From contig JAPWKC010000003.1 in assembly GCA_028283725.1 (NCBI GenBank), positions 434,001 through 498,000 on the forward strand: a DNA stretch of 64,000 nucleotides, read 5' to 3'. This stretch comes from Neorhizobium sp. (GTDB lineage Bacteria > Pseudomonadota > Alphaproteobacteria > Rhizobiales > Rhizobiaceae). Made by a program: the position numbers and the translations under genes. The notes below the pieces were generated by a model. The model had not been told where the DNA came from, ran no database searches, and was given only the letters and a program-made list of their open reading frames with translations. Shown one piece after another: positions 27,433 through 35,344 of this stretch. Each line of letters opens with the position of its first letter. Within the stretch, counting starts at the first letter, position 1.

Positions 27433-27462
27433 CCCTTTTCAACAACGAAAGGAGAGAGTGTC

Positions 27463-27537
27463 ATGAACAGTATCGTATGGTTGGTCGGCGCCGTCGTCAT
27501 CGTTATCGCCGTTCTGAACCTTGTCGGCTTTGCATGA
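27463..27537 (+). CDS. 24-aa membrane microprotein, probable stress gene
   Basis: Encodes MNSIVWLVGAVVIVIAVLNL plus VGFA, essentially one membrane helix. Too short for routine gene finding, but it has a strong ribosome-binding site (AAAGGAGAG, 6-8 bp ahead), an EcfG-type promoter match immediately upstream and a terminator just downstream. This is the full anatomy of a real gene. Not recognised as a named family; perhaps a general-stress small membrane protein. Confidence 0.7.
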   Translation: MNSIVWLVGAVVIVIAVLNLVGFA

Positions 27538-27552
27538 GGCAGGCGGTTTAGA

Positions 27553-27573
27553 TCGGGAAGTTTATCTTCCCGA
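27553..27573. repeat. Perfect inverted repeat after the 24-aa gene
   Basis: TCGGGAAG-TTTAT-CTTCCCGA, 8-bp arms, 15 bp after the stop and immediately before the terminator hairpin; a tandem-hairpin 3' end. Confidence 0.6.
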
Positions 27574-27575
27574 AC

Positions 27576-27620
27576 AAGAAAAGACGCTGCGGCCAAAGGC
27601 TTGCGGCGTCTTTTCTTTTT
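27576..27620. terminator. Bidirectional terminator between 24-aa gene and treY
   Basis: Stem AAGAAAAGACGCTGC / GCGGCGTCTTTTCTT (one wobble) with T-rich tails on both strands. It serves the small gene on plus and treY (ending 27707) on minus. Confidence 0.85.
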
Positions 27621-27706
27621 CAGGTCGTGCCGATGGTTGGTCGGGGGCATCGCGGTGAGTTTGCGCGGGCGCCATAGTCTGCGCGCCCGCGTCTCGACGA
27701 GAAGGC

Positions 27707-30274
27707 CTATTCGGCCCGCAGGATCGCGAACGGATGGGCGCGAAGCGCTTCTGCGACGGAGATCGCGTCCTCGGCATCGATCCGCAGGCCCGACCACAGA
27801 TCGCGGTAGCGGCGACCTGCAAGACGCGATGGAAGGGCGATTTCGGTCTCTGCCCAGCGCCCCTGTCTGCGTTCCACCATGCCCCTGTCGGCATCCTCCT
27901 CCTGCGCGCGACCGAAGGCGGCGAGCACGAGACGCGGAACGATGACGATGAGGGCATCGTCGTCCCCCATGCGGGCGAAGGCGAGGAGATGGCCGGCGCG
28001 CTTTCCGTTTGCTGCGAGCGGGTGGTACCCGCCGCGCCGAAACAGGCTCGGGGCTTCCTGGCGCAGGTGCAGAAGCGTGGCGACGATATGCTGTTTGAGC
28101 CGTCCGCTGCGCCAATCGGCTTCCGTATCCGATAGCGGCTTGCGGTGATCTGCAAGCTGTCGCTCGAGCGTGTCGAAATCCGGTTCGCGGCGGTTGTCCG
28201 GATCGACGAGGCTGAAGTCGAGCCCTTCGCAACCCTGGTAGATATCCGGCACGCCGGGCGCCGTCAGCTTGACGATCGTCTGGGCAAGGCCGTTGACGAG
28301 GCCGGCACGCAGGAAAGGCGCAAGCGTCGCGACAAAATCCTCGCGGAAGTCCAGATTGTCGGCGGCAAACAACGATCGGGCATAGTCGAGCACGGCGTGC
28401 TCGTATTCGGCATTTTCGCGCGCCCAATCGGTGCGCAGCTTGGCTTCGCGCAGGGCCTTTTCGACGAATGGAATGAAACGGTCCTCGAGCGCCTTCAGGC
28501 CTGACTGGTCATCGGGGGCAAGATCCGGTGGCCAGACGCCGGCAAGCGCCTGATAGAGCATCCATTCGACTGTGGCTTCAGGCGCCATGCCATCGGCGAG
28601 CTGCTTGACCTGTTCCCGGTGCATCCTGCGCCAGCGCAAGACTGCCTCTGCCCAGACCTCGGGCGCCTCGCTCAGCGTGTAGAGACGGGCGCGGGCATCT
28701 TCGCCACGCTTGGTGTCATGGGTGGATGTGCCGGAGAGCGCGTCCGCCGCGATGGCCAGACGCTTTTCCATCGCCTGATGGAAGAGGGCGACCGAAGGTC
28801 GATGGGGAAGGGGCTCGGCGCCTACCTCGTTCAACGCCAGAAACGCATGCTGGCGGAAGAACAGCGTATCCTCGACGGATTTCGCCATCAACGGCCCGGT
28901 CAATTGCTGGAAGCGGGTGCGGAAGACAGAGGCGGCGGATGCCTGATCGGGCGCGACGTCTCCGAGGAGCAGGCGCTCGATCAATCCGAGAGCCTGGGGG
29001 TCGATCGTCTCGTTGCGGCTGCGGATGGCGCTCGACACGGCCTCAAGCCGCTGCCGGCTTTCCGGCGGCAGGCCCTGCCGGGTGCCGTAGGTGCGGTAGA
29101 CGGTAAATCCGACGAGCAGTTCGCGGAGCGCCGACTTGACGGCCGGTTCGGATAGCGCGCCGCCGATTTCTTCCGTCTCATGGATCTGCATCGCAAGACG
29201 CAGAAGCGTGGAGGCCTCGCCGGCGAAATTGCGGTCCGCCATCAGGCACTTGGCGGCGCGCAACTCGTCCGGCATGTCGATCGGGCCACCGGCGGTCTGC
29301 TGATAGGCGTCGCGCAGCGTGTCGAGCCCCGTGCCATCGACGAAAACCTCGCTCAGGGCGGCGATGAATTCGTATCCCGTGGTGCCCGAAACCGGCCAGT
29401 CCTTCGGCAGTTGTTCGCCTTCGCCTAGGATTTTCTCGACCGTGATATGGCAATCCGGCCCTGCCTTCTGCCGCAGCCGCTCAAGATAGGCTTTCGGATC
29501 GGCAAGGCCATCGACGTGATCGACGCGCAGGCCATCGACCATGTCGCTGTGCACCAGTTCAAGGATCAGGCGATGGGCATCGTCGAAGACGTCTGCATCC
29601 TCGACCCTCAGGCCCGCAAGGCCGGTGATCTCGAAGAAACGGCGGTAGGAAAGCTCGTTCGGCGCATCGCGCCAGGACATCAGCCGGTAGTTCTGCCGCG
29701 CGTGCAGGGCGGCGATCGCCTCGCGATCGTTGTGGCGCAGGACATCTGCCTCGCGGCCCAAATAGGTGTCCGGGTCGAGCGGGTAGAGCGTCTCGTAACA
29801 GGCGAGAACGGGCAGGCCCGTCGCCGGATCGGCCTTCACGGCGATGTCGCCCTGTTCGAGCACTTTTTCGAACGTATCGCCGAGGAAGGGCAGGGTGAGC
29901 CTTCGCCTCCAGTCGATATCGAAATAATGCGCATAGCGGCTCTTCTCGCCATGGGTGACGACATCCTTCCACCAGGGGTTTTCCAGCGAGGCTGCCATGT
30001 GGTTCGGGACGATATCGATGATCAGTTCGAGGCCGGCGGATTTCAGTGCCCGCACCAGCCGTTCGAACCCTTCGCGACCGCCGAGCGACGGATCGATTTC
30101 ATTGGCATCCGTCACGTCATAGCCGTGGGTTGAACCCGACGTGGCGGTGAAGATCGGCGAGGCATAGAGGTGGCTGATGCCGAGACGCTTCAGATAGGGC
30201 ACGAGCCTTGCCGCGCGGTCGAAGGTCATGCCGTTGCGGAACTGGATGCGGTAGGTCGCTGTCGGCACTTTCAT
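27707..30274 (-). CDS. treY: TreY, maltooligosyl trehalose synthase
   Basis: 855-aa GH13-family enzyme that isomerises the reducing-end alpha-1,4 bond of maltodextrins to alpha-1,1, producing maltooligosyl trehalose. It starts MKVPTATYRIQFRNGMTFDR, diagnostic for TreY. GH13 regions: LIIDIVPNHMA, DGLRVDHVDGLADP (nucleophile Asp), ITVEKILGEGEQLP (acid/base Glu), SGTSTHDTKRGED, and the C-terminal GVPDIYQGCEGLDFSLVDPDNRR. Its ATG overlaps the treZ stop by four bases (ATGA), indicating translational coupling. Complete length for the family. Confidence 0.96.
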   Translation of the reverse strand: MKVPTATYRIQFRNGMTFDRAARLVPYLKRLGISHLYASPIFTATSGSTHGYDVTDANEIDPSLGGREGFERLVRALKSAGLELIIDIVPNHMAASLENPWWKDVVTHGEKSRYAHYFDIDWRRRLTLPFLGDTFEKVLEQGDIAVKADPATGLPVLACYETLYPLDPDTYLGREADVLRHNDREAIAALHARQNYRLMSWRDAPNELSYRRFFEITGLAGLRVEDADVFDDAHRLILELVHSDMVDGLRVDHVDGLADPKAYLERLRQKAGPDCHITVEKILGEGEQLPKDWPVSGTTGYEFIAALSEVFVDGTGLDTLRDAYQQTAGGPIDMPDELRAAKCLMADRNFAGEASTLLRLAMQIHETEEIGGALSEPAVKSALRELLVGFTVYRTYGTRQGLPPESRQRLEAVSSAIRSRNETIDPQALGLIERLLLGDVAPDQASAASVFRTRFQQLTGPLMAKSVEDTLFFRQHAFLALNEVGAEPLPHRPSVALFHQAMEKRLAIAADALSGTSTHDTKRGEDARARLYTLSEAPEVWAEAVLRWRRMHREQVKQLADGMAPEATVEWMLYQALAGVWPPDLAPDDQSGLKALEDRFIPFVEKALREAKLRTDWARENAEYEHAVLDYARSLFAADNLDFREDFVATLAPFLRAGLVNGLAQTIVKLTAPGVPDIYQGCEGLDFSLVDPDNRREPDFDTLERQLADHRKPLSDTEADWRSGRLKQHIVATLLHLRQEAPSLFRRGGYHPLAANGKRAGHLLAFARMGDDDALIVIVPRLVLAAFGRAQEEDADRGMVERRQGRWAETEIALPSRLAGRRYRDLWSGLRIDAEDAISVAEALRAHPFAILRAE

Positions 30275-32115
30275 GCGATGCCTCCCGTCGAGGTCTCATT
30301 GTCGAGCGTCACCACAATGGCGTCGAGGTCGAGCATTTCTGCCTGATGCGGCCGGGACGACCAGAGGATTTTGCCGGGCATGTCGGGCAAGGGCTGTTTT
30401 TCCTTTCCGAGATTGACGGCCATCGACAGCGTGCCGCCGGGAAGCGACCATCGGACGGCGAAAAAGCCGGGTGCGGTTGCAAGGATATGGCCGTTGCTCG
30501 CTGCGGCGCGGGCGATCAGCGGCACAATGTGGTTCTGGCGGAGCGCGATCAGGGTTTTCGTCAGATCCAGCCAGCCGCTGCCGCTGGAGCCGTCGCGCTT
30601 TTTCCAGTCGAGTTTCGAGGCGTCGAAGGTAGAGCGCGCATTGGGGTCAGGCACGCTCTCGTCGGCATGGTCGGCGTGACCCTCGAACTCGCGGGCGCGG
30701 CCCTCGCGCACGGCCTTTGCGAGATCGCCATGAAAATCGGTGAAGAACAGGAAGGGGTTCGTCTCGCCAAATTCCTCGCCCATGAAGAGAAGCGGCATAT
30801 GCGGGGAGAGAAGCAGGCTGGCGAAAAGCGTTTTGGTCCTTGCCTCTCCCGACAGCGTCAGCAGGCGTTCGCCTTTGGCGCGATTGCCGGTCTGGTCATG
30901 GTTCTGGATGAAATCGACGAAGGCTACCGGCGGCTGGCCGGTGCTGTCTGTTCCGCGGCTTTTGCCCGTCTGCGGCGAGACCTCGCCCTGGTAGGCAAAG
31001 CCTTCGGCAAGAATGCGGGCGACGAGCCTTGCCGGATGATCGGCGAAATCGCCGTAATAGGCGTGGGTCTCGCCGGTTGCCAGAACATGGGCGGCATTGT
31101 GGAAATCGTCGTTCCATTCGGCGGTGAAGAGCGGCGGCGTCCCATCCTCGTTGCGTGGATGCAGGAAGGTGACGTTGCGGCAATCTTCCGTCGTCAGGTG
31201 GATCGGCCGATCGGTGATCTCGGCGCGGATATGTTCGGCGAGTTCCACCAGAATGTGCGTGTCCGAGGGGTCGTCGATCTGGTCGATGGCATCGAAACGC
31301 AGGCCGTCCAGGCGGTACTCCTCCAGCCAGTAGAGGGCGCATTCCATGATGTAGCGGCGCGCCGGATCGACGTCATAGGCGATGCCGGCGCCCCAGGGCG
31401 TTACGCGGTCCTTGTGAAAGAAGTCCGGCGCCAGACGGGGAAGATAATTCCCTTCCGGGCCGAAATGATTGAGTACGAGATCGAGAACGACGGAGATGCC
31501 GTGATGATGGGCGGCATCGATGAAGGCCTTGAAGTCATCCGGCAGGCCATAGGCGGAATGCGGCGCGTAAAGAAGAACGCCGTCATAGCCCCAGCCGCGC
31601 TCACCACCGAACTGGGCGACCGGCATGACCTCGATCATGGTGATGCCGAGATCGGCGAGATAGGGCAGTTTGCCGATCGCTGCACGAAACGTTCCTTCTT
31701 CGGTGAACGTGCCGATATGCAGTTCGTAGATGACCGCTTCTTCCCAGGGGCGGCCCTTCCAGTCGTGCTCCCAGCCGTAGGCCGTCGGATCGACCACCAG
31801 CGAGGGACCGTTGACGCTGGATATCTGGGCGCGGGAGGCGGGGTCGGGAACGACCAGACCATCGGCCAGCACGAAATTATATTGCGCACCGGGCGCTATG
31901 CCTGTCGCAAGAAGCTCGAACCAGCCGTCGGCGGCCGGGCTCATCTCGGTATCGGTGCCATCCAGGCGCAGGGCTACCGTTTTTTCTCCCGGTGCCCAGA
32001 GCGCGAAACGGACTTCGCCTGCGGCGACATAATCGGCGCCCCAGGTTTTCGGATAGGCATATGCATTGCCCGCTACATTGCCCGTATCACCGACCTGGAC
32101 AAACCCTGACGCCAT
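30271..32115 (-). CDS. treZ: TreZ, maltooligosyl trehalose trehalohydrolase
   Basis: 614 aa from ATG 32115 (MASGFVQVGDTGNVAGNAYA), preceded by AGGAGGT 8 bp upstream; the longer open frame to 32232 has no such site. N-terminal carbohydrate-binding fold (VRFALWAPGEKTVALRL), then a GH13 barrel with DLGITMIEVMPVAQFGGERGWGYDG, VVLDLVLNHFGPEGNY, LDGLRFDAIDQIDD (nucleophile), LTTEDCRN and FIQNHDQTGNRA. It releases trehalose from TreY's product. treX (debranching) is not next door. It carries its own EcfG-type promoter match, so the treZY operon is probably stress-induced. Confidence 0.96.
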   Translation of the reverse strand: MASGFVQVGDTGNVAGNAYAYPKTWGADYVAAGEVRFALWAPGEKTVALRLDGTDTEMSPAADGWFELLATGIAPGAQYNFVLADGLVVPDPASRAQISSVNGPSLVVDPTAYGWEHDWKGRPWEEAVIYELHIGTFTEEGTFRAAIGKLPYLADLGITMIEVMPVAQFGGERGWGYDGVLLYAPHSAYGLPDDFKAFIDAAHHHGISVVLDLVLNHFGPEGNYLPRLAPDFFHKDRVTPWGAGIAYDVDPARRYIMECALYWLEEYRLDGLRFDAIDQIDDPSDTHILVELAEHIRAEITDRPIHLTTEDCRNVTFLHPRNEDGTPPLFTAEWNDDFHNAAHVLATGETHAYYGDFADHPARLVARILAEGFAYQGEVSPQTGKSRGTDSTGQPPVAFVDFIQNHDQTGNRAKGERLLTLSGEARTKTLFASLLLSPHMPLLFMGEEFGETNPFLFFTDFHGDLAKAVREGRAREFEGHADHADESVPDPNARSTFDASKLDWKKRDGSSGSGWLDLTKTLIALRQNHIVPLIARAAASNGHILATAPGFFAVRWSLPGGTLSMAVNLGKEKQPLPDMPGKILWSSRPHQAEMLDLDAIVVTLDNETSTGGIA

Positions 32116-32147
32116 GCGCTGCGACCTCCTGATGAAAGAGACCGGCA

Positions 32148-32172
32148 AACGGGTAAACCCGCTTGCGGTTCC
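32148..32172 (-). promoter_or_regulatory. EcfG/RpoE2-type promoter for treZ-treY
   Basis: On the minus strand GGAAC at 32172-32168, 18 bp, TT at 32149-32148; 32 bp ahead of the treZ start. Confidence 0.55.
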
Positions 32173-32298
32173 ATTTCGAGACGCAGATGGTTCAGAAATG
32201 CGCTGCCAGGGCGTGCCATGCGATGGCTGCAAGCGTTTCCCTACGACCGATGGCTGCCCGGCGCGTGCAGGCCATCGGTCGAATTTCGCTATTCGGCT

Positions 32299-32532
32299 TC
32301 ACTTTTCGGGATTGTCGGCATTGGCGAGCGGGCTTGCCCGGCCGTCTTCCTGATCCTTGCCTTCACGCTGATCGATATCTTCGAAATCGCTCTCGACGAA
32401 ATAGGCATCTGTCTGGCCGAGCCTTGCCGCTTCGCGGATCGCTGCCGGGTTTGTCGTGTCCATTTCCTCGCGCAGTTCATCGGTGATTGCAGAGGTCTTG
32501 TCGAGGCCGGCTTTTTCATTGGGCGTTGCCAT
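32299..32532 (-). CDS. 77-aa acidic protein, probable stress gene
   Basis: ATG 32532 with AAGGAG 7 bp ahead. Strongly acidic, hydrophilic and probably disordered (TDELREEMDTTNPAAIREAA, YFVESDFEDIDQREGKDQED). No recognised domain. Located 183 bp upstream of treZ on the same strand and divergent from the DUF3008 gene, with an EcfG-type promoter match 79 bp ahead. Function unknown; a hydrophilic stress protein is a reasonable guess. Confidence 0.72.
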   Translation of the reverse strand: MATPNEKAGLDKTSAITDELREEMDTTNPAAIREAARLGQTDAYFVESDFEDIDQREGKDQEDGRASPLANADNPEK

Positions 32533-32610
32533 GTCAGTCTCCTTTTCGGGTTCCAGGCGCCGATGTCGGGCCTGGAGCGTCTTTTCGCGCCGTCATGCGC
32601 GTGCCTCTTC

Positions 32611-32636
32611 AACCCGCAGGTGGGCGTGCTGGTTCC
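32611..32636 (-). promoter_or_regulatory. EcfG/RpoE2-type promoter for the 77-aa gene
   Basis: On the minus strand GGAAC at 32636-32632, 19 bp, TT at 32612-32611. Confidence 0.5.
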
Positions 32637-32686
32637 CTCATGTTCCCTCATGCGTGATTGCAGGGCCTCGTGACGCCGAAGCGGCC

Positions 32687-32712
32687 GGAACCAATGGGGG
32701 TGCCTTGCAGTT
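32687..32712 (+). promoter_or_regulatory. EcfG/RpoE2-type promoter for the DUF3008 gene
   Basis: GGAAC at 32687-32691, 19 bp, TT at 32711-32712; 40 bp ahead of the start. Back to back with the 77-aa gene promoter. Confidence 0.55.
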
Positions 32713-32751
32713 CGTCTTTCGAACGAGGTGATGATGACGAAGGAGGTGGCA

Positions 32752-32955
32752 ATGCCGGCCAAATCGAAGGCGCAGCAGAAGGCTGCGGGTGCAGCTCTTT
32801 CCGCCAAGCGCGGCGAGACCAAGAAAAGCGCGTTGAAAGGGGCCTCGAAGAGCATGGAGAAATCCATGACCGAGGACCAGCTTGAGGATTTCGCCGGAAC
32901 GACACGCAAGGGAAAGCCGGAGCATGTTGCTGACCGGCATGGCGGCCATCACTGA
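32752..32955 (+). CDS. DUF3008 family small basic protein
   Basis: 67 aa from ATG 32752 (MPAKSKAQQKAAGAALSAKR) with AAGGAGGTGG directly ahead; a longer frame from 32728 lacks support. Lys/Ala/Ser-rich with KGASKSMEKSMTEDQLEDFA and GKPEHVADRH, matching DUF3008, a family found in rhizobia and often stress-related. Probably intrinsically disordered or nucleic-acid associated; role unknown. Divergent from the 77-aa gene with paired EcfG-type promoters. Confidence 0.85.
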   Translation: MPAKSKAQQKAAGAALSAKRGETKKSALKGASKSMEKSMTEDQLEDFAGTTRKGKPEHVADRHGGHH

Positions 32956-33017
32956 CGGGCGCCTCTGGGAAAACCATCAATGACCACACAATCCGATCCG
33001 ATCGCAGAGCATCCCGG

Positions 33018-33050
33018 AAAGACGGGCGACCTGACGGCGACCGTCTTTTC
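33018..33050 (+). terminator. Terminator after DUF3008 gene
   Basis: AAAGACGG (33018-33025) pairs with CCGTCTTT (33041-33048), followed by TTCCCC; 63 bp after the stop. Confidence 0.65.
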
Positions 33051-33319
33051 CCCATCCAAGTCCAGAGGGATGCCTTTGACGTGAAGGCCAAAACGCTTTG
33101 AAGACGGCTTTAAGAGCAGACGCGCCGCGCCGATAAGATCGCCCCACCGGGTTAAAGGATCAGGCGAACGGTCCGCCATATGCAGCGCGGCAGCGTCTTC
33201 TCAATGACAAACAGCGATCACGGGTTCAGCGCTGAAACGATAGGAAACGCCAGCGGCCTGCATGGTCTGCAGATTTATGCCATGCGCGTATTACGCAGCA
33301 GACGCAATCTGGTTCCCTC

Positions 33320-33354
33320 AAAACGCGAAAAGCCCGGCGTTTTTCTCGCCGGGC
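33320..33354 (-). terminator. Terminator after hutX
   Basis: On the minus strand GCCCGGCG-AGAAAAA-CGCCGGGC then TTTTCGCGTTTT. 15 bp after the hutX stop. Confidence 0.82.
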
Positions 33355-33368
33355 CATTCTTTCGGCTA

Positions 33369-33893
33369 TCACGCGCCCTGATAGCGATGGCGCAAAGCCT
33401 CGAATTTCTGCAGCTGTTCGCCGAGCAGTTCGCGGGCCTCGTCACGCTTGACGAAAACCTTGAACATGGCCGACCCCTTGGCATTCATGAACCAGATGGA
33501 GCAGGAGCGACGACCGTGGAAGGCGCGGTCGACAAAGGCGATCGAGGCGCAATTGTCCTTCTTGATATGGCCACCGATCGGGCTGTCGCCGTGGATGTTG
33601 AACCAGCCATGGCCTTCCGACCCCATAGGCAGCGATCCATCGATTTCCGCCACAACATCCTCGGTATGGACGAGGAAGAGAACGATGCCCCAGGTGGTCA
33701 TCTCGTTCCAGATATCAAGGAAATGATCCTTGCCGGCAACGACCGCCGAGCCATCGGTCAGAATGTCAAGAATTTCCGCCGGTGTGACATTAGCCTCGCC
33801 GGCAATCGCCTCGACAATGCCGTCAGGCTTTGCGGCAAGTGCCGCCACGGCGCGGGCGCGGCGATCGGCTGCGGTCTCGTTCATCACGTCCAT
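33369..33893 (-). CDS. hutX: HutX/HuvX-type intracellular heme-utilisation protein
   Basis: 174 aa. Matches the HutX family (cytosolic heme carrier related to half of HemS/ChuX): EILDILTDGSAVVAGKDHFLDIWNEMTTWGIVLFLVHTEDVVAEIDG, HGWFNIHGDSPIGGHIKKDNCASIAFVDRAFHGRRSCSIWFMNAKG and FKVFVKRD. Second gene of an operon with the heme-oxygenase-like gene (22-bp gap) and divergent from hmuTUV. It likely accepts heme from the importer and passes it to the degrading enzyme. A full-length HmuS is not seen here. Confidence 0.88.
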   Translation of the reverse strand: MDVMNETAADRRARAVAALAAKPDGIVEAIAGEANVTPAEILDILTDGSAVVAGKDHFLDIWNEMTTWGIVLFLVHTEDVVAEIDGSLPMGSEGHGWFNIHGDSPIGGHIKKDNCASIAFVDRAFHGRRSCSIWFMNAKGSAMFKVFVKRDEARELLGEQLQKFEALRHRYQGA

Positions 33894-33915
33894 GTCTTAC
33901 ATCCAGTGCTTGAGA

Positions 33916-34275
33916 TCACGCTGCGGCATCGGTGGCGGCGCCAGCGCGGGCGCCGGACTTGTCTTCATGGATGATGACTTCGAAACCTTCGAAATGCGGG
34001 CCAGAGAGATATTCCACCTTGCCGCGGTTTTCACCGGCGCTCGCATGGGCGGCACGGAACTGTTCCGACTTCGTCCAGGCCTGGAAATGGGCAAAGCTTT
34101 CCCACACGGTGTGCGAGGCATACAGCGTGTGGTCCTCGGATTTGGGGCCTTTCAGCATGTGAAATTCGATATAGCCGGGAAGTTCGGCAAGCCGGCCCTT
34201 GCGGCTCGTCCACAGCGCTTCGAACGCTTCTTCAAAGCCCGGTACGACCCGGAAACGGTTCATCGCGATATACAT
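33916..34275 (-). CDS. hmuQ: HmuQ-like heme-degrading monooxygenase (IsdG-type fold)
   Basis: 119 aa from ATG 34275 (MYIAMNRFRVVPGFEEAFEA), with GAGGAG 7 bp ahead; the five-residue longer frame is not preferred. The antibiotic-biosynthesis-monooxygenase/IsdG fold is indicated by PGYIEFHMLKGP, HTLYASHTVWESFAHFQAWTKSEQFRAAHASAG. Homologues HmuQ/HmuD of Bradyrhizobium cleave heme to release iron. The likely catalytic Asn, Trp and His are present (Asn6, Trp63/Trp71, His77 by approximate count). Operon with hutX. Confidence 0.85.
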   Translation of the reverse strand: MYIAMNRFRVVPGFEEAFEALWTSRKGRLAELPGYIEFHMLKGPKSEDHTLYASHTVWESFAHFQAWTKSEQFRAAHASAGENRGKVEYLSGPHFEGFEVIIHEDKSGARAGAATDAAA

Positions 34276-34438
34276 TCGTAAGCTCCTCACTAAAGTTTCA
34301 GATTTTCATCAAGTTATCTGTCGGCCGGTCTCTTGAAAAGCCGAAAAAACTTGCGTAGTCAACTCAAGTTATCGACGCCGGAGCGTGAAGGCGATGCCCA
34401 TGATGCGCGCTGCGTCCGGCGAAAAAGGGGCATGTTCC
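34276..34438. promoter_or_regulatory. Divergent control region of the heme operons
   Basis: 163 bp between the hmuQ-like gene and hmuT. It contains the direct repeat TCAAGTTATC at 34309-34318 and 34364-34373, and an inverted pair AACTTG (34348-34353) / CAAGTT (34365-34370). I looked for the RirA IRO box (TGA-N9-TCA) and Irr ICE motif and found neither, so the repeats are the best operator candidates. Confidence 0.45.
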
Positions 34439-35344
34439 ATGGTTTTTTCCTTCACCCGACGCGGATTTCTCTCCGCTGCCGTCGTCGCTGCCGGCCTTTC
34501 CTCGGCCGGGTTCAGCGGTGCAGGCACGGCGCTGGCGGCCGACAAGGCCAATCCGGATGCCAGGCGGATCGTCGCGATCGGCGGCACGGTGACAGAAATC
34601 CTCTATGATCTCGGTGCGCAGGACCGGATCGTCGCCCGCGATTCGACCAGCTCGTATCCGGCGGACGCCATGTCGAAGCCGGATGTCGGCTATATGCGGG
34701 CGCTGTCGCCTGAAGGCATTCTCGGCCAGAAGCCGGATCTGATCGTGATGGAGGAGGGTTCCGGCCCGCCGCCTGCCGTCGAGGTTCTGAAGGCCAGCGA
34801 AGTGCCTGTGGTGATCATCCCGACACCGCCTGACGTCAGCAAGATCGCAGACAAGATCCGTGCGGTCGGCAAGGCCGTCGGTCTTGCCGACAAGGCAGAG
34901 GCGCTGGCGAAAAAGACCGAGGACGGTCTGAAGGCGCTGGAAGCCGAGGTCGCGGCGATCAAGACGCAGAAGAAGAACGTGCTCTTCGTTCTCTCGGTTT
35001 CCAACGGAAGGCTGATGGCGGGCGGCAAGGATACGTCGGCCGATGCCATTATCGGGCTTGCGGGCGGCGCCAATGCCGCAGGGTCGATCACCGGCTACAA
35101 GCCGCTTTCCGACGAGGCCGTCATCGCCGCCAAGCCGGATGTCGTCCTGCAGATGCAGGCGGTCGGCGATCATTCCGTCTCTGCCGAAACGCTTTTCGCC
35201 ATGCCGTCGATGCAGACAACGCCGGCTGCCGCCAACAAGGCACGGGTGCAGATGGACGGCCTGCTGCTTCTGGGTCTTGGTCCGCGCACGCCGGATGCGG
35301 CCCGCCAGCTCGCCGCGGCACTCTATCCTGGGGCGATCAACTGA
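34439..35344 (+). CDS. hmuT: HmuT, hemin ABC transporter periplasmic binding protein
   Basis: 301 aa from ATG 34439. Tat-type signal peptide (FTRRGFLSAAVVAAGLSSAG, cleavage after ALA-A). Class III binding-protein fold: RRIVAIGGTVTEILYDLGAQDRIVARDSTSSYP, VGYMRALSPEGILGQKPDLIV, then a long helix and LAGGANAAGSITGYKPLSDEAV. Tyr residues in DSTSSYP or VGYMR are candidates for the heme ligand. An upstream in-frame ATG at 34385 has no binding site. The stop overlaps the hmuU ATG by one base. Confidence 0.93.
   Translation: MVFSFTRRGFLSAAVVAAGLSSAGFSGAGTALAADKANPDARRIVAIGGTVTEILYDLGAQDRIVARDSTSSYPADAMSKPDVGYMRALSPEGILGQKPDLIVMEEGSGPPPAVEVLKASEVPVVIIPTPPDVSKIADKIRAVGKAVGLADKAEALAKKTEDGLKALEAEVAAIKTQKKNVLFVLSVSNGRLMAGGKDTSADAIIGLAGGANAAGSITGYKPLSDEAVIAAKPDVVLQMQAVGDHSVSAETLFAMPSMQTTPAAANKARVQMDGLLLLGLGPRTPDAARQLAAALYPGAIN

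Larger units (their letters stand above)
32956..33368. other. Intergenic region with two terminators, no gene recognised
   Basis: 413 bp between DUF3008 and hutX. It contains the terminators at 33018-33050 and 33320-33354. A 76-codon minus-strand open frame (32949-33179) lacks a ribosome-binding site and protein-like composition. Confidence 0.6.

Noticed and set aside
32949..33179. 76-codon minus-strand frame between DUF3008 and hutX
   Set aside because: No ribosome-binding site, overlaps the DUF3008 terminator, unremarkable composition.
32629..33320. 12-mer CTGGTTCCCTCA repeated at 32629 and 33309
   Set aside because: Two copies only; the first contains the 77-aa gene promoter GGAAC, but the second has no TT at the right spacing, so no functional link is supported.
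34276..34438. RirA IRO box or Irr ICE in the heme control region
   Set aside because: No TGA-N9-TCA and no ICE-like palindrome found by eye on either strand.
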